Assembly: GCF_900112845.1 (NCBI RefSeq)
Contig: NZ_FONG01000018.1
Location: 62,001 to 126,000 of the forward strand
DNA: 64,000 nt
Source: Actinacidiphila alni
Lineage (GTDB): Bacteria > Actinomycetota > Actinomycetes > Streptomycetales > Streptomycetaceae
Reading direction: 5' to 3'
The position numbers were made by a program, and so were the translations under genes. The notes beneath the pieces are model-generated. The model was not told where the DNA came from, did no database searches, and saw only the letters and a program-made list of their open reading frames with translations. Of the stretch, positions 8,914 through 19,199 are shown piece by piece. Each line of letters opens with the position of its first letter. The stretch's first letter is position 1.

Positions 8914-10128
8914 TCACGGCGGGCCGTTCCAGACGAGGGTGAGGTGGAGGCCGTAGCCGGCGGAGGCGAGGGCGGCCAGGGCGAGGGTGAGGGCGGTGGT
9001 GCGGGGGTGGGCGCGGGCGAGGACGCGGGCGACGGGGAGCAGGAGGGGGAAGCCTGGGAGGAGGAAGCGGGCGCGGGCGATGTAGGCGCCGGCGCCGAAG
9101 GTGAGGACGGCCAGCAGCGCGCCGCTGAACAGCAGCAGGGGCAGCGGCTGGCGCTGGACGAGGCAGAGCGCGAAGAGCGCGAAGCCGGCCGCGACGACGA
9201 GGGTGACCACGACGAAGGCGACGGGCACGTCGCTGCCGCGCGGGCCGAGGAAGACCCAGCGCAGGCGCCGCAGCAGATAGCCGCCCTTGCTGAAGCGGTT
9301 GCCCCAGGCGTCCTGGACGGCGAAGTAGCCGTCCGCGCGGTGCAGTCGCAGCCCCACCCACACCACGAAGGCCAGCCAGCCCGCGGGCGCGAGTACGGCG
9401 CCGAGCGCGGGCCGCCAGACCGGCTGCCACCAGGGTCCGGTACGCGGCTGCCGCAGCGCCTGGAGCGCGGCCAGGGCCGCGGTCAGTGCGACGGCGGCGG
9501 CGAGCGCGACGCCGGTGGGGCGGGTGAGTCCGGCGAGCGCGGCGAAGAGCCCGGCGCGCACCCAGTGGCGGGCCAGCGCCGCGTACAGCGCGGCGGCGGC
9601 CAGCGCGGTGAACAGCGATTCGGTGTACGCCATGCTCTCGACCAGCGCGTGCGGCAGGCAGCCCCACAGCACCGCGAGGACGACGCCGGTGCGCCGGCCG
9701 TGCAGCCGGTTGCCGATCAGGAAGATCAGCCAGGCGGCGGCCAGTGACGAGGCGAGGGCGACCAGCCAGGACGCCTTGGCGGTGCCGACGGGCAGCACCG
9801 CGTCGGCGGCCCGGCACAGCGCCGGGTAGAGCGGGAAGAAGGCGAGATTGCTCCAGGCGTGCCAGGTGTGCGGCGTGCCGCCGACGGTGCTGTCGTAGCC
9901 GTGCAGCACGACGTCCTGGTACCAGCGCGAGTCCCAGGACCCGTACAGCACGGTGCCGGGCGAGCGGCCGCGCCGGTGGGCGACGTAGGCGAGCAGCGCG
10001 ATGCCGAACGCGCGGGCGGCGCCGTAGCCGAGCAGCGCGGGGGCGGCGAGCCGCAGGGCGGCCTCGGCGCGGGCGCGTACGTCCCGGCCGGTGCTGCCCG
10101 GCCGGGGTACTGCGGTGGCTGACGCCAT
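8914..10128 (-). CDS. PIG-V-like membrane mannosyltransferase
   Basis: A 404-residue polytopic membrane protein with about ten hydrophobic segments. The loop YGSWDSRWYQDVVLHGYD near residue 60 resembles the catalytic Asp-containing loop of GT-C glycosyltransferases, in particular the PIG-V/Gpi18-like mannosyltransferases common in actinobacteria. It probably transfers a sugar from a polyprenyl-phosphate donor at the outer face of the membrane. Substrate is unknown. It is transcribed toward the MetE-like gene, 19 nt apart. Confidence 0.75.
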   Translation of the reverse strand: MASATAVPRPGSTGRDVRARAEAALRLAAPALLGYGAARAFGIALLAYVAHRRGRSPGTVLYGSWDSRWYQDVVLHGYDSTVGGTPHTWHAWSNLAFFPLYPALCRAADAVLPVGTAKASWLVALASSLAAAWLIFLIGNRLHGRRTGVVLAVLWGCLPHALVESMAYTESLFTALAAAALYAALARHWVRAGLFAALAGLTRPTGVALAAAVALTAALAALQALRQPRTGPWWQPVWRPALGAVLAPAGWLAFVVWVGLRLHRADGYFAVQDAWGNRFSKGGYLLRRLRWVFLGPRGSDVPVAFVVVTLVVAAGFALFALCLVQRQPLPLLLFSGALLAVLTFGAGAYIARARFLLPGFPLLLPVARVLARAHPRTTALTLALAALASAGYGLHLTLVWNGPP

Positions 10129-10307
10129 GGTCGGTCCGCTCCCTCGGATCGGGGTGGGGCGCGGACGACCCTAGGGTGCGAACGTGTCGAAACGGTCGAA
10201 TAACACCAGGTGCGGGGCATTCGACCGGCACATCCACACGGTCGGGTGAGGCCGGCGCGGGCCGTACCGGGATCTCGGACGTGGCCAGGACCGGCGCCGG
10301 CGGGCCG

Positions 10308-10997
10308 TCAGGTGCGCGGCCGTACCGTCAGATTGACGATCTCGGCGTCGCGCGGCAGGTCCACCGCCGTGAGCACGGCGGTCGCCACCGACTCCGGGTC
10401 CATGAAGCGCTCGGCGTCGTACGCCTTGCCCTCCTGCCGGTGCACCTTGACCTGCATCGGCGTCGCGGTGCGGCCGGGGAAGACGGTGGTGACCCGCAGC
10501 CCGTTCGCCCGCTCCTCCTGGCGCAGCGCGTCGGCCAGCGCCTTCAGGCCGTGCTTACTGGCCCCGTACGGCCCCCACTGGGCGTGCGCCTCCAGGCCCG
10601 CGGTGGAGTTGACGAAGACCACATGGCCCTGGGAGAGCCGCAGTTGGGGCAGGAGCAGCCGGGTCAGCTCGGCGGGGCCGACGAGATTGACCGCGAGCGT
10701 CTCGTTCCACACCTTCGGGGTGAGGTCGCCGATGTCGCCCAGTTCGACGACGCCGGCGATGTGCAGCAGCGAGTCGAGGCGGTCCGGCGGCGCCTGGTGG
10801 CCGAGCGCCCAGGACAGCCGGGCCGGCTCCCCGAGGTCGCCGACCAGCGTGCGGGCGCCGGGGAAGGCGGCGGCCAGTTCCCTGGCCCGGCCCGCGTCCC
10901 TGGCCAGCAGCCACAGGTCGTCGCCCCGCTCCAGCAGCCGGCGCGCGACGGCGGCGCCGATGCCGGAACCGGCACCAGTCACGAGGTGGGTGCTCAT
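10308..10997 (-). CDS. SDR family oxidoreductase
   Basis: A 229-residue short-chain dehydrogenase/reductase. The Rossmann motif TGAGSGIG is at residues 7-14, the catalytic serine is in VFVNSTAG, and the active-site YGASK motif is intact. The ATG overlaps the stop of the upstream LOG-family gene by 4 nt, so it ends the apparent operon cysteine desulfurase-mnmA-LOG-SDR. Substrate cannot be inferred. Confidence 0.85.
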   Translation of the reverse strand: MSTHLVTGAGSGIGAAVARRLLERGDDLWLLARDAGRARELAAAFPGARTLVGDLGEPARLSWALGHQAPPDRLDSLLHIAGVVELGDIGDLTPKVWNETLAVNLVGPAELTRLLLPQLRLSQGHVVFVNSTAGLEAHAQWGPYGASKHGLKALADALRQEERANGLRVTTVFPGRTATPMQVKVHRQEGKAYDAERFMDPESVATAVLTAVDLPRDAEIVNLTVRPRT

Positions 10998-11530
10998 ACG
11001 ACGGCGTTCTCCATCAGGTAGGCCATGGCCTCTTCGCCGGTGTCGGCGAAGTGCACGAGGTCGTCCAGCGGGACCGGCAGGAAGCCCTCGGCGTCCATCC
11101 TGCGCATCTGCTGCTTCAGACCGTCGTAGAAACCGGCGCTGTTGAGCAGCACCACCGGTTTGGCGTGCAGCCCGTGCTTCTTCAGTTCCAGGATCTCGGT
11201 GGCCTCGTCGAGGGTGCCGGTGCCGCCGACCATGACGACGATCGCGTCCGCGCGCAGCAGCAACTGCGCCTTGCGCTCGGCGAGGTCGGCGGCGATCACC
11301 ATCTCGTCCGCGTTCTTCCTGGCCTTCATGTGCAGGAATTCCACCGAGACGCCGACCAGCCGGCCGCCGCTGTCCTGGACGCCGTCCGCGACCACCTTCA
11401 TCAGGCCCGCCTCGGAGCCGCCCCAGACCAGGGTGTGGCCGCCGCGGCCGATCAGCTCGGCGAATTGGCGGGCGGGGACGGTGTACCGCTCGTCCAGGTC
11501 GGCGGCGGAGAGGAAGACGCAGATGTTCAT
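10994..11530 (-). CDS. LOG/TIGR00730-family Rossmann-fold protein (nucleotide phosphoribohydrolase-like)
   Basis: A 178-residue protein of the LOG (LONELY GUY) superfamily, members of which release the base from nucleoside 5'-monophosphates. The family motif PGGxGTxxE appears here as VGGTGTLDE (proline replaced by valine). The N-terminus MNICVFLSAADLDERY corresponds to the usual VCVFCGSS region but lacks the cysteines. The gene overlaps mnmA upstream and the SDR gene downstream (ATGA overlaps at both ends). Enzyme class is a family inference. Confidence 0.78.
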   Translation of the reverse strand: MNICVFLSAADLDERYTVPARQFAELIGRGGHTLVWGGSEAGLMKVVADGVQDSGGRLVGVSVEFLHMKARKNADEMVIAADLAERKAQLLLRADAIVVMVGGTGTLDEATEILELKKHGLHAKPVVLLNSAGFYDGLKQQMRRMDAEGFLPVPLDDLVHFADTGEEAMAYLMENAVV

Positions 11531-12708
11531 ACGGCCACGCTATCGGCGCCCGTCCTCGTGTCCGTACGCTCCCCCGCCGTCGTATGGGCGGTGGTGGCGA
11601 TGGTCGCCGAGCCGACGACGCGGGTGCCGTCGTAGAGCACCACGGCCTGGCCGGGCGCGATGCCGCGCACCGGCGCGGTGAAGGCCACCCGCAGCTCGCC
11701 GCCGACCAGTTCCGCGGTGACCGGTACGTCCTCGCCGTGCGCCCGCAGCTGCGCGGTGTACGCGGCGGGCCCGGCCGGCGGGGTGCCGCACCAGCGCGGC
11801 TTGATCGCGGTGAGCGAGGTCACGTCCAGCGCGTCGGCCGGGCCGACCGTCACCGTGTTGTCCACCGGCGAGATGTCCAGCACATAGCGCGGCTTGCCGT
11901 CGTCGGCGGGCACCCCGATGCGCAGGCCCTTGCGCTGCCCGATGGTGAAGCCGTACGCGCCGTTGTGCGTGCCGACCCGCTCGCCGTCCTGGTCGAGGAT
12001 CGCGCCCTCGGCGCTGCCGAGGTGCTTGGCCAGGAAGCCCTGGGTGTCGCCGTCGGCGATGAAGCAGATGTCGTGGCTGTCGGGCTTGCGGGCGACCGCG
12101 AGGCCGCGCCGCTCGGCCTCCGCGCGGATCTCGTCCTTGGTGGTGAGGGTGTCGCCCAGCGGGAACATCGCGTGCGCGAGCTGCCGCTCGTCGAGCACGC
12201 CCAGCACGTACGACTGGTCCTTGGCGGCGTCGCTCGCGCGGTGCAGTTCGCGGCTGCCGTCGTCCTTGACCAGGACGGTCGCGTAATGCCCGGTGCAGAC
12301 CGCGTCGAAGCCCAGCGCCAGCGCCTTGTCCAGCAGCGCGGCGAATTTGATCTTCTCGTTGCAGCGCAGGCAGGGGTTGGGGGTGCGGCCCGCCGCGTAC
12401 TCGGCGACGAAGTCCTCGACCACGTCCTCGCGGAAGCGCTCGGCGAGGTCCCACACGTAGAAGGGGATACCGATCACGTCGGCCGCGCGGCGCGCGTCCC
12501 GGGAGTCCTCGACGGTGCAGCAGCCGCGGGCGCCGGTCCTGAAGCTCTGCGGATTCGCGGACAGCGCGAGGTGCACGCCGGTCACGTCGTGCCCCGCCTC
12601 GGCGGCGCGCGCCGCGGCCACGGCGGAGTCCACTCCGCCGCTCATGGCGGCCAGCACCCGCAGCCGCTTCCGGTCGCCCGTGGGGCCCGCGTCAGGGAAG
12701 TCATTCAC
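11527..12708 (-). CDS. mnmA: tRNA 2-thiouridylase MnmA
   Basis: Introduces sulfur at position 2 of U34 in tRNA Lys/Glu/Gln, using persulfide from a cysteine desulfurase. The 393-residue protein shows the PP-loop AMSGGVDSAVAAARA, the first catalytic cysteine in TPNPCLRCNEKIKF, and the second in DSHDICFIADGD. Start is the GTG at 12708 (VNDFPDAGPTG); the frame is open much further upstream, but the extra part runs through the intergenic gap into the end of the desulfurase gene. The desulfurase 76 nt upstream is its likely sulfur donor. Confidence 0.95.
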   Translation of the reverse strand: MNDFPDAGPTGDRKRLRVLAAMSGGVDSAVAAARAAEAGHDVTGVHLALSANPQSFRTGARGCCTVEDSRDARRAADVIGIPFYVWDLAERFREDVVEDFVAEYAAGRTPNPCLRCNEKIKFAALLDKALALGFDAVCTGHYATVLVKDDGSRELHRASDAAKDQSYVLGVLDERQLAHAMFPLGDTLTTKDEIRAEAERRGLAVARKPDSHDICFIADGDTQGFLAKHLGSAEGAILDQDGERVGTHNGAYGFTIGQRKGLRIGVPADDGKPRYVLDISPVDNTVTVGPADALDVTSLTAIKPRWCGTPPAGPAAYTAQLRAHGEDVPVTAELVGGELRVAFTAPVRGIAPGQAVVLYDGTRVVGSATIATTAHTTAGERTDTRTGADSVAV

Positions 12709-12784
12709 CCGACCAGGGTAACGGGACGGCCGCCGAACCCCTCCCCGGTTATCCACAGGCCCGCCTGCCCCGGTTGCGGCGGCC

Positions 12785-13951
12785 TCAGGTCTGGCCGGCG
12801 GCCCTGGCGCGTTCGACGGCCGGGCCGATGGCGGCGGTGAGGGCGGCGACCTCGGCGGCGGTCGTGGTGTGGCCGAGGGAGAAGCGCAGGGTGGCGCGGG
12901 CGTGGGTGGCGGGCTGGCCCATGGCCAGCAGCACATGGCTGGGCTGGGCGACGCCCGCGGTGCAGGCGGAACCGGTGGAGCAGGCGATGCCCTGGGCGTC
13001 GAGCAGCAGGAGCAGGGCGTCGCCCTCGCAGCCGGGGAAGGTGAAGTGCGCGTTGCCGGGCAGCCGGCCCGCCGGGTCCGGGTCGCCGTTGAGGATCGCG
13101 TCCGGCACGGCGGCCAGCACCCCGGCCACGAGGGTGTCGCGCAGCGCGCCGATCTCCGCCGTGAACGCCGCCCGGCGATGCGCGGCCAGCGTGCCGGCGG
13201 TGGCGAAGGCGGCGACGGCGGGCACGTCGAGGGTGCCGGAGCGGCTGCGCTCCTGGCCGCCGCCGTGCAGCAGCGGTACGGGGGTGTCCTCGCGCCGCAG
13301 CACGAGCGCGCCGACGCCGTACGGTCCGCCGATCTTGTGTCCGGTGACCGTCATCGCGTCGAGACCGGCGGCGGCGAAGTCCACCTCGGCCTGGCCGAAC
13401 GCCTGGACGGCGTCGGAGTGCATCGGGATGCCGAATTCCCGTGCCACCTCGGTCAGTCCGGCGACCGGCAGCAGTGTGCCGACCTCGTTGTTGGCCCACA
13501 TCACCGTGATCACGGCGACGTCGTCGGGGTCGCGTGCGATCGCCGCGCGCAGGGTGTCGGGGTGCACCCGGCCGTGCCGGTCGACGTCGAGGAATTCGAC
13601 GACGGCGCCTTCGTGGTCGGCCAGCCAGTGGACGGCGTCCAGCACCGCGTGGTGCTCGACCGGGCTGGACAGCACCCGGACCCGGCGCGGGTCGGCCGCG
13701 CGACGGGCCCAGAACAGGCCCTTGACGGCGAGGTTGTCCGATTCGGTGCCGCCGCCGGTGAAGACGATCTCGCTCGGCCGGGCGCCGAGCGCCGCGGCGA
13801 GGGCCTCACGGGACTCCTCGACGGTGCGCCGGGCCCGCCGCCCGGCGGCGTGCAGCGCGGAGGCGTTCCCGGTCACCGTGAGGTGGGCGGTCATCGCCTG
13901 CACCGCCTCCGGGAGCATGGGCGTGGTGGCGGCGTGGTCGAAGTAGGCCAT
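12785..13951 (-). CDS. Cysteine desulfurase (NifS/IscS class)
   Basis: A PLP-dependent enzyme of 388 residues that takes sulfur from cysteine. The start MAYFDHAATTPM, the PLP lysine Lys206 in VTGHKIGG, and the catalytic Cys330 in STGSACTAG are all present. It is placed directly upstream of mnmA, so tRNA thiolation is the most likely use, though Fe-S cluster assembly cannot be excluded. The promoter should lie in 13952-14110, which also contains short imperfect repeats of CCGGTCCGCTCCGGTGG. Confidence 0.93.
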   Translation of the reverse strand: MAYFDHAATTPMLPEAVQAMTAHLTVTGNASALHAAGRRARRTVEESREALAAALGARPSEIVFTGGGTESDNLAVKGLFWARRAADPRRVRVLSSPVEHHAVLDAVHWLADHEGAVVEFLDVDRHGRVHPDTLRAAIARDPDDVAVITVMWANNEVGTLLPVAGLTEVAREFGIPMHSDAVQAFGQAEVDFAAAGLDAMTVTGHKIGGPYGVGALVLRREDTPVPLLHGGGQERSRSGTLDVPAVAAFATAGTLAAHRRAAFTAEIGALRDTLVAGVLAAVPDAILNGDPDPAGRLPGNAHFTFPGCEGDALLLLLDAQGIACSTGSACTAGVAQPSHVLLAMGQPATHARATLRFSLGHTTTAAEVAALTAAIGPAVERARAAGQT

Positions 13952-14110
13952 GGTCCACCGATTCTACGGTCGGCGGGACAACCTTCCGACCCTCGGTCGC
14001 GTCCGGGTCCCGCCGGTCCGCTCTGCCGGTCCGCTCCGGTGGTCCGCTCCCCCGGTCCGCTCCGGTGGCCGGTCCGGGTCCGGGTCCGCGGTCGTACCGC
14101 GGCCGGAGCC

Positions 14111-14983
14111 CTATGCGAGCAGCGCGCGGGCCAGTTGGCGGGACTGGGCGACGAGCCGGTCGGCGCTGTCCCAGACCTGGGCGTCCTCCTCCAGCAGGCC
14201 GCCGGCGAGATTGCGGGTGGTGAGGGCGACGCGCAGCGGGCCGGGGGCGGGGCGGCAGCGGAGGTGGACGGTGAGTTCGACGGTCGGCACCCAGCCCTTG
14301 AGCCCGAGGTCGAAGGCGGTGGGCGGCAGCGCGTCCACCGCGAGCAGCACGGAGAGCGCGTCGTGGTCGCGGCCGTCGGCCAGGCCGAGCCAGCCGCGCA
14401 TGTCGCCGGCGCCGGAGGGCGCGCCGATCGCCCAGCCCGCGGTGGCCGGGTCGAGCCGCAGGTCGAGGCGGTCGAGGATGGCGGTGGAGCCGGGGACGGG
14501 ACCGCTGCCTTCGGGCGCGTCCTCGGAGCCGACGCAGTCGGCGTAGCCGGGCATGACCGGCGGGGTCGCCGAGGTGCGGACGTCGTCGGGCAGCGCGCCG
14601 AGGTCGCCGTACGCGGCGATCACGCGGATGCGTTCGGTCTCGCGGCCCTCGGCGTCGGTCTGGTAGAGCGACGCCTGCCCGCTGGACAGGGTGCGGCCCG
14701 CCCGTACGGTCTCGGTCCTGATCACCGCGGGGCCCGGCTGCGAGGCCGTGAGGTAGTGCGCGGTGATGGTGAACGGGTCGTCGTGCGGCAGCGCGTCCCG
14801 CAGCGCGCGGCCGACGACCGCGAGCAGATAGCCGCCGTTGACGGCCTGGATGATGGTCCAGCCGGGCGACAGGTCGATGTCGTACGTGCCGGGCTCGTCC
14901 GGCCGGGCGACGACCGCGGTGTCGCGGTCGAATTCGCTGTCCCCGATGGTGGCGCGGGCCGCTGCATATGCCATGCGGTCCAT
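14111..14983 (-). CDS. TesB-like acyl-CoA thioesterase family protein
   Basis: A 290-residue double-hotdog protein. The segment AVNGGYLLAVVGRAL near residue 48 and the second-half segment GWLGLADGRDHDALSVLLAVDALPP are typical of actinobacterial thioesterase-superfamily proteins. It presumably hydrolyses acyl-CoAs. Either the Met at 14983 or the Met three residues later could be the start; neither has a strong ribosome-binding site. It stands alone, with the TRIC-like gene ending downstream at 15029 on the same strand. Confidence 0.72.
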   Translation of the reverse strand: MDRMAYAAARATIGDSEFDRDTAVVARPDEPGTYDIDLSPGWTIIQAVNGGYLLAVVGRALRDALPHDDPFTITAHYLTASQPGPAVIRTETVRAGRTLSSGQASLYQTDAEGRETERIRVIAAYGDLGALPDDVRTSATPPVMPGYADCVGSEDAPEGSGPVPGSTAILDRLDLRLDPATAGWAIGAPSGAGDMRGWLGLADGRDHDALSVLLAVDALPPTAFDLGLKGWVPTVELTVHLRCRPAPGPLRVALTTRNLAGGLLEEDAQVWDSADRLVAQSRQLARALLA

Positions 14984-15028
14984 GTTACCCGCGGGTAGTC
15001 CTCCGGTGTCCAGCCCCGTCCGGGCCGC

Positions 15029-15688
15029 TCACTCCCCCTCGGCCGCCGCGCTGCGCCGGTGCCAGGCCCGCGGCGCCCGCCAGTGGAAGCGCAGCGCCAG
15101 CAGCCGCAGCACGAAGGCGACCAGCGCGGCGAGCCCCGCGCTCACCCCGTCCAGCGCGTCGAAGCGGATCAGCAGCGCGACCGTAGTGGCGCCGACCAGC
15201 GCGGGCACGGCGTACAGATCGCGGTCCCAGCGCAGCAGCGACGGCACCTCGTTGGCCAGCAGGTCGCGCAGGACGCCGCCGCCGGCCGCCGTGGCCAGGC
15301 CGAGCGCGACGGACGGGGTCAGGCCGAGGCCGTACGTGTGCGCCTTGACGGTGCCGGTGACGCAGAACAGGCCGAGCCCGGCCGCGTCGAAGACGTTCAC
15401 CGCGACATTGATCCGCTCGACCTCCGGGTGCAGGAAGAAGACCAGCGCGGTGGCGACCAGCGGCGTGGAGAAGTAGCCGAAGTCGGTGAAGGCGGCGGGC
15501 GGCACCGCGCCGATCACCAGGTCGCGGAAGAGCCCGCCGCCGAGCGCCGTGACCTCGGCGAGCACCGCCATGCCGAACACGTCGTAATTCCTGCGGACCG
15601 CCGCCAGCGCTCCGGAGATCGCGAAGACGAAGATCCCGACGACGTCGAGCGTGTGCTGGACGGTGTGCGTGAACAGATCCGTGGCCAT
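15029..15688 (-). CDS. Trimeric intracellular cation (TRIC) channel family protein
   Basis: A 219-residue membrane protein with about seven helices arranged as an inverted duplication. The two copies of the glycine-rich motif are visible: ALGGGLFRDLVIG in the first half and AAGGGVLRDLLANE in the second. Prokaryotic TRIC proteins conduct monovalent cations. The C-terminal tail is basic and cytoplasmic-looking. It lies 40 nt downstream of the ABC ATPase gene on the same strand but is not obviously part of that system. Confidence 0.85.
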   Translation of the reverse strand: MATDLFTHTVQHTLDVVGIFVFAISGALAAVRRNYDVFGMAVLAEVTALGGGLFRDLVIGAVPPAAFTDFGYFSTPLVATALVFFLHPEVERINVAVNVFDAAGLGLFCVTGTVKAHTYGLGLTPSVALGLATAAGGGVLRDLLANEVPSLLRWDRDLYAVPALVGATTVALLIRFDALDGVSAGLAALVAFVLRLLALRFHWRAPRAWHRRSAAAEGE

Positions 15689-15728
15689 GCCGATGTTGTA
15701 CTACGCGGCACCCTCCCGGCCCGGTGCG

Positions 15729-16912
<1,184 letters not shown>

Positions 16913-16916
<4 letters not shown>

Positions 16917-18100
16917 AGCTTCGGCTCGATCTCTTCGGTCCAGATCCGGACGCTCTCGTCGTCGGCGAGGTGACACGCCGCCAGATGCCCGGGACCGACC
17001 TCGCGCAGCTCGGGCACGTCCGTCTCGGCGGCGCCGCCGGTCAGCGCCGCGTACGGGCAGCGCGGGTGGAAGGCGCAGCCGGACGGCACGTTGATCAAGC
17101 TGGGCGGGGTGCCCTTGACCGGGTTGAGCCGGTCAAGGCGCTCCCGGTCAAGACGCGGCATGGAGCCCAGCAGGCCCCAGGTGTACGGGTGCCGGGGCGC
17201 GGTGAACAGCGTCTCGGCGGTGCCGCGTTCGACCGCCCGGCCGGCGTACATCACCAGCAGGTCGTCGGCGACCTCGGCGACCACCCCGAGGTCGTGGGTG
17301 ATCATGATGACGGCGGAGCCGAACTCCTTCTGCAAGTCGCGGATCAGGTCCAGGATCTGCGCCTGCACCGTCACGTCGAGCGCGGTGGTCGGCTCGTCGG
17401 CGATCAGCAGTTCGGGGTTGTTGACCAGCGCCATGGCGATCATCGCGCGCTGCCGCATGCCGCCGGAGAACTGGTGCGGGTAGTCCCGGAAGCGCTTCTT
17501 GGGCTCGGGGATGCCGACCCGGTCGAGCATTTCCACGGCCCGGTCGGTGGCCGCCTTGCGGCTCACCTTGTGGTGCACCCGGTACGCCTCGACGATCTGC
17601 GCGCCGACCGTGTAGTAGGGGTGCATCGCCGACAGCGGGTCCTGGAAGATCATCGCCATCTTGCGTCCGCGCAGCCGCCGTACGTGGTCGGGGTGCGCGG
17701 AGACCAGCTCCTCGCCGTCCAGCCACACCTCGCCGGAGATCCGGGCCCGCGCGGTGCGGTGCAGGCCCATGATGCCCAGCGACGTCACCGACTTGCCGGA
17801 GCCGGACTCGCCGACGATGCCGAGGGTACGGCCGCGCGGCAGGTCGAAGCTGAGGCCGTCGACCGACTTCACCAGGCCGTCGTCGGTGTCGAAGTGGATG
17901 CGCAGATCGCGGACCGACAGATATCCGTCGCCTGCCGGGGCGGGCCCGACGGTCAGCACGGGTTCGCCGGGCGCGCTCGGGGCGTCCTTGCGCAGCACCG
18001 CGCCGCCGCCGGGAGTGCCGCCGTCGGGAGTACGGTCAGGACCGCCGTCGGGAACGCTGTCCGGAGTGCTGTCGGGCACGCTGCCGTCCGTGGTGCTCAC
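16913..18100 (-). CDS. Oligopeptide ABC transporter ATPase (OppD/DppD-like)
   Basis: First ATPase of the peptide importer, 395 residues. Walker A VGESGSGKSVTSLG, signature FSGGMRQRAMIAMAL, and the C-terminal cysteine element SGCAFHPRCPYA are present. The N-terminus holds a low-complexity run (repeats of PDxxPDG over ~40 residues) before the ATPase domain, unusual but in frame. Its ATG overlaps the permease stop by 4 nt, and its stop overlaps the next ATPase, so both ATPases are translationally coupled to the permease. Confidence 0.92.
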
Positions 18101-19107
18101 GAGTACCTCACGCGGGGGTCGATGGCGGCGTACAGCAGGTCAACCACCAGGTTGCACAGGACGATGAAGGTCGCCGCGACCATGGTCACGCCGAGCACGA
18201 TCGGCAGGTCGTTGTCGCGCACACCCTGCACCGCGTAGGCGCCGACTCCCTGGAAGGAGAAGACGCGTTCGGTGATGATCGCGCCGCCGATCAGCAGCCC
18301 GAAGTCCATGCCGAAGATGGTGACGATCGGGGTGAGCGCGGCGCGCAGCGCGTGCTTGCCGACCACGACGCGTTCGGGCAGGCCCTTGGCGCGCGCGGTG
18401 CGGATGTAGTCCTCGCCCATCGTCTCCAGCATCCCGGCTCTGGTCAGGCGGGCGTACAGCGCGGAGTAGAGGAAGGCGAGGCTGATCCACGGCAGCACCA
18501 GATTCCACGCCCACTGGCCGGGATCGCTGGTGAAGCTGTGGTACTGGACGTTGTCCCACACCGTCCACTTGTAGGAGAACAGGCCCAGCAGCACCATGCC
18601 GGTGAAGAAGATCGGCAGCGAGACGCCGGCCAGGGCCACGCCCATGGAGAGCCGGTCGAAGATCGTGCCGCGCTTGAGCGCGGAGATGACGCCGATGACG
18701 ACACCGGAGATCACCCAGATCACGGCCGCGCCGATCGCCAGCGAGAAGGTGACCGGGATGCGGTCCTTGATCTGCGGCCACACCTCGACGTGCGACTTGA
18801 AGGAGTAGCCGAAGCACGGCCGGTGGCACTGGGCGGCGTCCGGGCCGAACTTGTAGTTCGCGCCCATGACGATGGCCTTGATGAAGTGCCAGTACTGCTC
18901 GTACAGCGGGAGATCCAGCCCGAGGTTCTTCTTGACCGCCGCGATCGACTCGGGGTTGGCGTCCTTGCCCACGTACTGGGTGGCCAGCTGGGTGGTGCTC
19001 TGGCCGCCGATCTTCGGGACGAGGAAGAAGATCGCGAATGTGACCGCGCTGACGACAAGCACCAGGATTATCGCGGCGATCACGCGTCGGATGATGTACG
19101 CAGTCAC
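18097..19107 (-). CDS. Oligopeptide ABC transporter permease (OppB/DppB-like)
   Basis: A 336-residue inner-membrane permease starting MTAYIIRRVIAAIILVLVVS, with six predicted helices and the EAA loop near EDYIRTARAKGLPERVV. The N-terminal RR plus first helix is characteristic of the B subunits. Between helix 1 and helix 2 is a long extracytoplasmic loop. It follows the substrate-binding lipoprotein gene after a strong stem-loop. Confidence 0.93.
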   Translation of the reverse strand: MTAYIIRRVIAAIILVLVVSAVTFAIFFLVPKIGGQSTTQLATQYVGKDANPESIAAVKKNLGLDLPLYEQYWHFIKAIVMGANYKFGPDAAQCHRPCFGYSFKSHVEVWPQIKDRIPVTFSLAIGAAVIWVISGVVIGVISALKRGTIFDRLSMGVALAGVSLPIFFTGMVLLGLFSYKWTVWDNVQYHSFTSDPGQWAWNLVLPWISLAFLYSALYARLTRAGMLETMGEDYIRTARAKGLPERVVVGKHALRAALTPIVTIFGMDFGLLIGGAIITERVFSFQGVGAYAVQGVRDNDLPIVLGVTMVAATFIVLCNLVVDLLYAAIDPRVRYS

Positions 19108-19123
19108 AACGGTTCGGCGCCGG

Positions 19124-19160
19124 GTCCGCCGGCCCGGGGCGTACCCCGGGTCCGGCGGAC
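19124..19160 (-). terminator. Stem-loop between binding-protein and permease genes
   Basis: Arms GTCCGCCGGCCCGGGG (19124-19139) and its complement at 19144-19160 pair with a single bulged base around a CGTA loop. It sits just 3' of the lipoprotein gene and 5' of the permease gene in the same operon. Such hairpins commonly stabilise the binding-protein mRNA or act as partial terminators, giving more binding protein than permease. No T tract follows. Confidence 0.65.
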
Positions 19161-19199
19161 ACCGATGCCTTCACCTGCCTTCCGGTGTTCGGAGCCCGC

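Noticed and set aside
14025..14100. Repeats of CCGGTCCGCTCCGGTGG upstream of the cysteine desulfurase gene, considered as an operator array.
   Set aside because: Irregular spacing and simple-sequence character (GGTCC/GGTCCGGGTCC runs) fit slippage better than an operator.
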